From Ilumatobacter sp. (GTDB lineage: Bacteria; Actinomycetota; Acidimicrobiia; Acidimicrobiales; Ilumatobacteraceae), in contig JAJCXU010000576.1 of assembly GCA_029263275.1 (NCBI GenBank), positions 1 through 5,216 on the forward strand: a stretch of DNA of 5,216 nucleotides, in the 5' to 3' direction. How positions within the stretch are numbered: the first letter of the stretch is position 1; every line of letters begins with the position of its first letter. The position numbers and the translations under genes are program-made. Below the pieces are notes generated by a model, which worked only from the letters and a program-made list of their open reading frames with translations, made no database searches and was not told the origin of the DNA. Shown piece after piece: positions 1 to 4,239 of this stretch.

Positions 1-1098
1 CTGATCATGCCGATCATCGCGGGCATCGGTCAGGTCGACTCTGCCGAGCCTTCCCATGCCATGTGGGACCTCGGTCGTCTCGCTGCTGGCAGCGAGGAGC
101 TCACGCGGGAGTTCGTCGCAGGTGTCCACGGCATGATCGACCGACTCGCCGCGTCGGGCTCCGACGACGCACAGCAATTCCTGACCAGCTTCCAGGCATT
201 CGTCGACGAGTTCGGATCACGCGGGCCGAACGAATGGGAGATGCGCTCGAACTCGTGGGAGACGCACCCTGAACTCGCGCTGTCGGCAATCGACCGGATG
301 CGCGTCTCGCCTGCCGACCTGGCCCCGAGTTCCCAATACGAACTGCGGTCGACTGAACGTGCCCGCGCGAGCGCCGAGCTGCTCGCGATGGTCGAAGGCG
401 ACGCCGAGACGCACGGTCAGCTCGCCGCCGCAATCGCTTCGTCGGCGGCCTGGCTGCCAGGACGTGAGCGCACGAAGACCAACAACATTCGCCTGATCCA
501 CGAGCTCCGCGTGCCGATGCGCGAGCTCGGGCGTCGCATGGTTGCCGCTGGCGGGTTCGACGAGATCGAAGACTTCGCCATGGTGATGAGTGACGAATGG
601 CCGACCTTGCTCGCCGCGCCGACATCGATGCTCGACACGGTCCGCGAGCGTCGAGCAGAGTACGACGACCTGCTCACCCGTGAGCCGCCGTTCGTCTTCG
701 TCGGTGAGACCGAGCCGCCGAACACCTGGCGGGTCAAGGGTGCTGGTGACATCCCGCATCTCGACGCCGGCGACACGCTGCAGGGTCTTCCCGGATGTCC
801 TGGTTCTGCGGAGGGTCGGGCCCGGGTGATCCTCGACAGTAACGATCCGCTGGCGCTCGAGCCGGGAGACATCCTGATCGCGCCGATCACCGACCCGTCG
901 TGGACGCCGCTGTTCGTGCCGTCAGCTGCCGTGGTCGTCGACGTCGGCGCAGCGTTGTCGCACGCGATCATCGTCAGCCGCGAGCTCGGCATCCCGTGCG
1001 TGATCAGCGCGACGAGCGCCACGGAGAAGATCCCCGACGGCGCAACGATCCGCGTCAACGGCGACACCGGCATGATCGACATCCTCGCCGTCCCCTAA
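1..1098 (+). CDS. PEP-utilising enzyme, C-terminal part with swivelling phospho-histidine domain (5' end outside window)
   Basis: The reading frame is open to the left edge (codons CTG ATC precede the first ATG at position 7). The protein begins in sequence typical of the middle of these enzymes, so this is a C-terminal fragment of about 365 codons rather than a complete gene. Codons 1 to about 250 are helical and resemble the central domain of rifampicin phosphotransferase-like and PEP synthase-like proteins, including the stretch FGSRGPNEWEMRSNSW. From about codon 260 the mobile domain is clear: LPGCPGSAEGRARV, then GDILIAPITDPSWTPLF, then GALSHAIIVSRELGIPCV with the phosphate-accepting histidine at codon 321 (bases 961-963), and a final VNGDTGMIDIL. 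In this family the histidine carries phosphate between an ATP- or PEP-binding domain and an acceptor. The acceptor here is unknown, and whether an N-terminal ATP-grasp domain exists cannot be seen. It ends in TAA, five bases before a hairpin repeat. Confidence 0.88.
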   Translation: MIMPIIAGIGQVDSAEPSHAMWDLGRLAAGSEELTREFVAGVHGMIDRLAASGSDDAQQFLTSFQAFVDEFGSRGPNEWEMRSNSWETHPELALSAIDRMRVSPADLAPSSQYELRSTERARASAELLAMVEGDAETHGQLAAAIASSAAWLPGRERTKTNNIRLIHELRVPMRELGRRMVAAGGFDEIEDFAMVMSDEWPTLLAAPTSMLDTVRERRAEYDDLLTREPPFVFVGETEPPNTWRVKGAGDIPHLDAGDTLQGLPGCPGSAEGRARVILDSNDPLALEPGDILIAPITDPSWTPLFVPSAAVVVDVGAALSHAIIVSRELGIPCVISATSATEKIPDGATIRVNGDTGMIDILAVP

Positions 1099-1103
1099 CC
1101 CAG

Positions 1104-1138
1104 AGTTACGTATGGGGTCAGGCCCCTTTCGCAACTCT
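1104..1138 (+). repeat. REP-like hairpin repeat, left copy of inverted pair
   Basis: A 35-base unit with a two-tier hairpin. The outer arms are AGTTACG and CGCAACT (one A-C mismatch), with 3-base internal loops TAT and TTT around an inner GGGGTCAGGCCCC hairpin (GGGG/CCCC, one T-G wobble and a C-G pair around a single A). It matches the copy at 1211-1245 on the opposite strand at 33 of 35 positions, differing at 1111 and 1132. It starts five bases after the TAA of the PEP-utilising gene and could act as its terminator or 3'-end stabiliser. There is no long T tract, only TTT at 1138-1140. Layout and size resemble REP elements mobilised by RAYT transposases, but no such transposase is in the window. 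Confidence 0.75.
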
Positions 1139-1210
1139 TTGCAGATGATGTCGGTCGCCCGTTGGGCCGGGTTGCAGTGGGAGGTCTGTCGCGTCGGTGG
1201 TCGGTCGGAC

Positions 1211-1245
1211 AGAGTTACGAAAGGGGCCTGACCCCATGCGTAACT
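1211..1245 (-). repeat. REP-like hairpin repeat, right copy of inverted pair
   Basis: The opposite-orientation copy of the unit at 1104-1138. Here the outer stem is perfect (AGTTACG on the minus strand against CGTAACT), so this copy is the less decayed one. The inner hairpin is GGGGCCTGACCCC on the plus strand. On the minus strand, its first two bases are the last two bases of the TAG stop codon (1246-1244) of the acyl-CoA dehydrogenase gene, so gene end and repeat are fused. The 72-base spacer to the left copy has no recognisable gene. The two copies could also pair with each other as a 35-bp stem with a 72-base loop. A role as a two-way terminator between convergent genes is plausible but inferred. 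Confidence 0.75.
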
Positions 1246-2389
1246 ATTTGAGGACGTCTTTGGAGATGATCGTCTTCATGATTTCGCTGGTGCCGCCATA
1301 GATCGTGGTGACGCGGGCATCGACGTAGGCCGGGCCGATCGGGTACTCGGTCATGAATCCGTAGCCGCCGAACAGTTGCAGACAACGATCGGTGACGCTG
1401 TTCTGCAACTCGGTTCCGTGCAGCTTGGCCATTGCGGCCGCGGCCGGACTCAGCGTTCCCTCGTTCAGCTTGAGCAAACACTGCTCCATGAATGGCTCGG
1501 CGACAGCGATTTCGGTGGCAACTTCAGCGAGCGTGAACTTCGTGTTCTGAAAGGACGCAATCGGCTGACCGAAGGCGGTGCGCTCCTTCACGTACTCGAC
1601 CGTCCAGTCGAGGGCGGCGCGTGCCGCGGCAACACCGAAGAGACCGATCGACAGCCGCTCCTGAGCGAGATTGAACGCGAGGTACTCCATTGCCTTGCCC
1701 TCGTCGCCGAGAACGTTGGCCACCGGGACCCGGACGTCGGAGAAGAACAGCTCGGCGGTGTCGGCGGACTTCTGGCCGATCTTGTCGAGGTTGCGGCCGC
1801 GCTCGAAGCCCTCCATGCCGCGCTCGACGACGAGCAGTGACATGCCGCTGCGGCCGGCTTCGGGATCGGTGATGCAGACGACCACGACGAGGTCGGAGTT
1901 GATGCCGTTGGTGATGAAGGTCTTGGCGCCATTGAGGATGAACTCGTCGCCGTCGCGCACGGCGGTGGTCTTGATGCCGGCGAGATCGGAACCGGTGCCG
2001 GGTTCGGTCATGGCGACCGCGGTGATGAGTTCGCCGGATGCGATGCCGGGGAGCCAACGTGCGGCCTGCTCATCGTTGCAGTACTCGATGAAGTAGGGGG
2101 TGACGATGTCGTTGTGCAGTGTCAGGCCGAGGCCGGCACCGTTGATGCCGCGTCGAGCGAGTTCGTCGGCGATGATCGCGTTGAATCGGAAGTCCTTGGT
2201 GCCACCACCGCCGTATTGCTCAGCGACGGCCATCCCGGTGAATCCGTGCTTGCCGGCAGCGGTGTACAGGTCGCGGTCCATGATTCCGGCCGTTTCCCAA
2301 TCGTGGTACTTGGGAACGATTTCGGCCTCGACGAACGCCCGGAAGCTCTCCCGGAACAACTCGTGCGTCTCGTCATAGATCGTCGACAT
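1244..2389 (-). CDS. Acyl-CoA dehydrogenase, long-chain/isovaleryl-type active site
   Basis: A 381-residue flavoenzyme, the normal length for the family, predicted to form the alpha,beta double bond in acyl-CoA thioesters in the cytoplasm using FAD and passing electrons to ETF. Visible landmarks are the helical N-terminal domain (about 1-120), the FAD/substrate signature AMTEPGTGSDLAGIKTTA (126-143), the beta domain with GAKTFITNG (154-162), RLSIG in the C-terminal helical domain (245-249), ERTAFGQPI (269-277), CLQLFGGYGFM (336-346) and IYGGTSEIMK (363-372). The residue before GTSEI is Gly366, where short- and medium-chain enzymes have their catalytic Glu. Glu244 in AQERL lines up with the catalytic Glu of LCAD and isovaleryl-CoA dehydrogenase. 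I chose ATG 2389 (MSTIYDETHELF). An upstream in-frame GTG at 2416 would add nine residues encoded partly in a palindrome. No convincing ribosome binding site precedes either. It lies 112 bases downstream of udk on the same strand. The substrate is not known. Confidence 0.93.
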   Translation of the reverse strand: MSTIYDETHELFRESFRAFVEAEIVPKYHDWETAGIMDRDLYTAAGKHGFTGMAVAEQYGGGGTKDFRFNAIIADELARRGINGAGLGLTLHNDIVTPYFIEYCNDEQAARWLPGIASGELITAVAMTEPGTGSDLAGIKTTAVRDGDEFILNGAKTFITNGINSDLVVVVCITDPEAGRSGMSLLVVERGMEGFERGRNLDKIGQKSADTAELFFSDVRVPVANVLGDEGKAMEYLAFNLAQERLSIGLFGVAAARAALDWTVEYVKERTAFGQPIASFQNTKFTLAEVATEIAVAEPFMEQCLLKLNEGTLSPAAAAMAKLHGTELQNSVTDRCLQLFGGYGFMTEYPIGPAYVDARVTTIYGGTSEIMKTIISKDVLK

Positions 2390-2407
2390 GCCGCGAGTCT
2401 TGCCGCA

Positions 2408-2442
2408 ACCGGTCACTCTGTGCCAGGCACAGAGTGACCGGT
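2408..2442. repeat. 35-base near-perfect palindrome (first copy)
   Basis: Left arm ACCGGTCACTCTGTGCC, a single central A at 2425, then the exact reverse complement: 17 base pairs with a one-base centre. It lies 18 bases upstream of the chosen ATG of the acyl-CoA dehydrogenase gene, so it would be in that gene's leader, and in the udk 3' region if the two genes are co-transcribed. An alternative GTG start (2416-2414) sits inside it. It shares 29 of 31 core bases with the palindrome at 2471-2501 when that copy is read on the other strand. There is no T tract, so this is not a classical intrinsic terminator. Confidence 0.85.
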
Positions 2443-2470
2443 CGGCAGAAATGTTGGCGCTGCAGTGCGG

Positions 2471-2501
2471 CGGTCAGTCTGTGCCTGGCACAGACTGACC
2501 G
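2471..2501. repeat. 31-base near-perfect palindrome (second copy), abutting udk stop
   Basis: Left arm CGGTCAGTCTGTGCC, a single central T at 2486, then the exact reverse complement: 15 base pairs. It directly abuts the TAA stop codon of udk (2504-2502), so it is the first thing in the udk 3' untranslated region. Relative to the copy at 2408-2442, one base is changed in each arm (C to G and G to C) such that pairing is preserved, and the central base shows the copy is in the opposite orientation. It could slow or stop transcription after udk or protect the 3' end, which is inference. The 28 bases between the two palindromes (2443-2470) hold no gene. Confidence 0.85.
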
Positions 2502-3158
2502 TTAGGCGGTGAGTTCTCGGACCCTTGCGAGCAGAACTTCGAGGGCGGGGCGGTTGAGGCCGCCTTCGGGAATGATCACGTCGGCGTACCGCTTGCTTGG
2601 CTCGATGAATCGCTCGTGCGCCGGTCGGACCGTTTCGAGGTACTGGTCGATGACACTCTTCGCCGTCCGGCCGCGATCGGCCACGTCACGCTGCAGGCGC
2701 CGGATGAAGCGGATGTCGGGTGCGGTGTCGACGAAGATCTTGAGGTCGAAGCGATCGCGCAGGGCCCGGTCCCAAAGGACGAGGATCCCGTCGACAACGA
2801 TGATCTTCTTCGGGTGCACAGTGCGGGTCTGGCCGCTGCGGTTGTGCTCGGCGTAGTCGTAGATCGGCACCTCGACGGAGGCGCCGTTGGCGAGCGCAGC
2901 CATGTGGTCGTTGAGGAGCGGCCAGTCGAATGCATCCGGATGGTCGTAGTTCGCTCTGCTCCGGGTCTCCAGCGGCTCGTCGCCGCGGTCGAGGTAATAG
3001 GAATCGAGTTCGATTCGAGAGAGGTGCTCTTCGCCGGTCAGATCGACGAGCCGCTCCGAGATCGTGGTCTTCCCCGAACTGCTGCCACCGGCAACTCCGA
3101 TGAGAAAGGGCCGGCCAGCGGTGGCATGGTCGGAGGGAGGCAGCGAAGAATCTGACAC
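2502..3158 (-). CDS. udk: Uridine kinase (pyrimidine ribonucleoside salvage)
   Basis: A 218-residue P-loop kinase that phosphorylates uridine, and usually cytidine, to the monophosphate in pyrimidine salvage in the cytoplasm. The length fits the family (about 210). Motifs in order: Walker A GGSSSGKT (24-31), ELDSYY with Asp52, the usual catalytic base region, NYDHPDAFDW (70-79), the nucleoside-binding PIYDYAEHNRS (98-108), VVDGILVL (121-128), FVDTAPDIRFIRRLQRDV (142-159) with the lid RDVADRGR (157-164), and RFIEPSKRYADVIIP near the C terminus. Residue 123 is Asp where E. coli Udk has Glu, a conservative change. The start is GTG at 3158; no in-frame ATG lies nearby. There is no Shine-Dalgarno sequence, but TATGTT lies eight bases upstream, which suits a leaderless transcript. 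The gene is divergent from the DUF3263 gene and followed directly by a palindrome. Confidence 0.95.
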   Translation of the reverse strand: MSDSSLPPSDHATAGRPFLIGVAGGSSSGKTTISERLVDLTGEEHLSRIELDSYYLDRGDEPLETRSRANYDHPDAFDWPLLNDHMAALANGASVEVPIYDYAEHNRSGQTRTVHPKKIIVVDGILVLWDRALRDRFDLKIFVDTAPDIRFIRRLQRDVADRGRTAKSVIDQYLETVRPAHERFIEPSKRYADVIIPEGGLNRPALEVLLARVRELTA

Positions 3159-3172
3159 GAAGCTTGAACATA
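3159..3172 (-). promoter_or_regulatory. Possible leaderless promoter of udk (-10 TATGTT)
   Basis: Read on the minus strand, TATGTT (3172-3167) fits the actinobacterial -10 pattern TAnnnT and is followed by eight bases before the GTG start codon at 3158. A transcript from this element would begin at or next to the start codon, which would explain the missing ribosome binding site. No -35 element is recognisable at the right distance. It overlaps the -35 of the opposing promoter at 3164-3192. Confidence 0.4.
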
Positions 3173-3192
3173 TCTCGTGGGGTGCTTGTAAT
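3164..3192 (+). promoter_or_regulatory. Predicted sigma-70-type promoter of the DUF3263/LytR_C operon
   Basis: TTGAAC (3164-3169; 4 of 6 to TTGACA), a 17-base spacer, then TGTAAT (3187-3192; 5 of 6 to TATAAT). The start of transcription would be near 3199, about 25 bases before the ATG at 3224. This argues that the TTG at 3164, which is in frame with the DUF3263 protein, is part of the promoter and not a start codon. Confidence 0.45.
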
Positions 3193-3223
3193 TTGCGCCG
3201 CCGACCAGGCAGTCTGTGCAGTG

Positions 3224-3490
3224 ATGCTCAGCGAACGACATGCCGCCATGCTTGATTTCGAACGATCGTGGTGGAGTAATGAAGAGCCACGTGACCAGGT
3301 GGTTCGTGCGCGCTTCCAGTGTTCGCCCGAGGACTATCAGGCCGAACTGGCCACCGTGCTCGACGACCCCGCCGCGATGGACCACGACCCGCTGGTCGTG
3401 CGCCGTCTCAAGCGGCTGCGTCTCCGAGCACGTCAGGCGCGGATCGACGGTGTCGCATCCGCTGGCTCCGGAGAGGGTGCCCACGCATGA
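3224..3490 (+). CDS. DUF3263 family small actinobacterial protein
   Basis: An 88-residue protein recognisable as DUF3263 by MLDFERSWW (9-17), the central RARFQCSPEDYQAELATVLDD (28-48, split as RARFQCSPED and YQAELATVLDD), and DPLVVRRLKRLRLRARQAR (55-73). The last segment is a strongly basic helix that could bind nucleic acid, but the family has no established function. I placed the start at ATG 3224, just after a GTG at 3221. Longer in-frame versions from TTG 3164 run through the predicted promoter, and a shorter one from ATG 3248 would start directly at MLDFERSWW. No strong Shine-Dalgarno sequence is seen. Its TGA overlaps the ATG of the LytR_C gene (ATGA, 3487-3490), so the two are probably made together. 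The same pair occurs in mycobacteria as Rv0430-Rv0431. It has no membrane segment and is probably cytoplasmic. Confidence 0.85.
   Translation: MLSERHAAMLDFERSWWSNEEPRDQVVRARFQCSPEDYQAELATVLDDPAAMDHDPLVVRRLKRLRLRARQARIDGVASAGSGEGAHA
3470..3477 (+). promoter_or_regulatory. Ribosome binding site of the LytR_C gene
   Basis: GGAGAGGG ends nine bases before the ATG at 3487, good spacing for a Shine-Dalgarno sequence. It lies inside the end of the DUF3263 coding region and decides the start of the next gene at 3487 over ATG 3319, which would read through most of the upstream gene in another frame. Confidence 0.65.
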
Positions 3491-4209
3491 GTAACGAAGA
3501 AGTCGCCGTCGGCAGTGGTGTCGGCGCTACGCGGCGTTCGCCGCGCCAGGGGGTCGGCGGTTCACCCGTCGGTTCCACATTGAGCATCGTGCTCGCGGTG
3601 GTCGCCATCATCGCCGGTTTCCTCATCCTGCGCGACCTGACTGCGGACGACTCGTCGTCATCGGGCGGATCGAGCGACCCGGTCGTCACTGACGTGCAGC
3701 CCACGACGACGTTCGACTCTGGCGTCACCACCACGATCGAGATCACGACCACCACCACCGTCGCACTGGTGACGGAGGGGGCCACCGTGGTCGTGGCGAA
3801 CGGCAACACCATTGGTGGTTCCGCTGGCCGGATGTCGGAGACTCTCGGTACCGCTGGTTACAACATGGGCACGCCGGTCAACGCAACGACCAACGTCGAC
3901 GACAGCATCGTCTACTTCGACCCGACCAACACCGCCGCCCAGGCCGTTGCCGAATCGGTCGCTCGGTCACTCGGTGGCGTCGCCGCCCAGGCCATCCCGA
4001 CGCCCGCACCGACCGACAGTGGTTCGCTCGATGGTGCCGGAGTGCTCGTCGTCCTTGGTGACAACCAGGCCGACAAGACCCTCGAGACGCTCGCCGCGGA
4101 GGCCGCGGTCGCGACGGGGACCGCGGACCTGGGCACGGCGCCGGCCGTGGCTGGCGAAGACGTGGTGGCTCCGGATGAGCCCGCTGCTGACGAGGCCACC
4201 GACGGCTGA
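3487..4209 (+). CDS. Membrane-anchored LytR_C domain protein (VirR/Rv0431-like)
   Basis: A 240-residue single-pass membrane protein. Order of parts: a short cytoplasmic tail with positive charges (RRSPRQ, 16-21); one membrane helix (about 31-48, STLSIVLAVVAIIAGFLIL) without a signal-peptide cleavage site, so probably N-in; a low-complexity Ser/Thr/Asp/Gly linker (about 52-92, with TTTTT); a LytR_C domain (about 95-192) with GATVVVANGNTIGGSAGRMS, a following YNMGTPVNAT, then DDSIVYFDPTN, a helix AAQAVAESVARSLGG and GAGVLVVLGDN; and an acidic Ala-rich tail (199-240). LytR_C domains occur alone or at the end of LytR-CpsA-Psr proteins that attach polymers to the wall; no LCP catalytic domain is present here. 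Mycobacterial Rv0431 (VirR) has the same design and neighbour and affects envelope integrity and vesicle release. An envelope role here is by analogy. It is translationally coupled to the DUF3263 gene. Confidence 0.88.
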   Translation: MSNEEVAVGSGVGATRRSPRQGVGGSPVGSTLSIVLAVVAIIAGFLILRDLTADDSSSSGGSSDPVVTDVQPTTTFDSGVTTTIEITTTTTVALVTEGATVVVANGNTIGGSAGRMSETLGTAGYNMGTPVNATTNVDDSIVYFDPTNTAAQAVAESVARSLGGVAAQAIPTPAPTDSGSLDGAGVLVVLGDNQADKTLETLAAEAAVATGTADLGTAPAVAGEDVVAPDEPAADEATDG

Positions 4210-4216
4210 TCGGAAC

Positions 4217-4239
4217 GCTCAGCGCCCGGTGTGCTGAGC
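4217..4239 (+). terminator. Possible terminator hairpin after the LytR_C gene
   Basis: GCTCAGC (4217-4223) and GCTGAGC (4233-4239) form a perfect seven-base stem with a nine-base loop, starting eight bases after the TGA of the LytR_C gene. No T tract follows, so it would be at best an L-shaped (U-less) terminator as often proposed in actinomycetes. It overlaps the last codons and stop of the converging glycerate kinase gene. Confidence 0.3.

Noticed and set aside
417..1082. Minus-strand open frame of 221 codons opposite the PEP-utilising gene
   Set aside because: Ser/Arg/Pro-rich shadow translation with no domain; the plus frame encodes the mobile domain with its histidine.
1139..1210. Small gene or structured RNA in the spacer between the inverted repeats
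   Set aside because: No start codon with a credible frame and only short weak stems (for example GCCC-GTT-GGGC); nothing recognisable.
2390..2416. GTG start at 2416 for the acyl-CoA dehydrogenase
   Set aside because: The added residues MTGCGKTRG derive partly from the palindrome and do not resemble family N termini; MSTIYDETHELF from 2389 does.
1104..2501. CRISPR array
   Set aside because: The repeats are two unrelated palindrome pairs in inverted orientation with a gene between them, not regularly spaced direct repeats, and there are no cas genes.
2616..3155. Long plus-strand open frame of 179 codons opposite udk
   Set aside because: It is antisense to a clear uridine kinase with all motifs, has no recognisable domain, and is the expected shadow of high-GC codon use.
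3164..3223. TTG 3164 start for the DUF3263 protein
   Set aside because: The TTG is the first three bases of a -35-like hexamer with a -10 at proper spacing, and the added residues do not look conserved.
3319..3486. Longer version of the LytR_C protein starting at ATG 3319
   Set aside because: It would overlap the DUF3263 gene almost fully, and its extra residues are Arg/Ala/Ser-rich shadow sequence. ATG 3487 has a good ribosome binding site and puts the membrane helix near the N terminus as in Rv0431.
3700..3770. ACC/ACG triplet-rich tract as a DNA repeat
   Set aside because: It encodes the Thr-rich linker of the LytR_C membrane protein; low complexity is normal for such linkers and the units are not regular.
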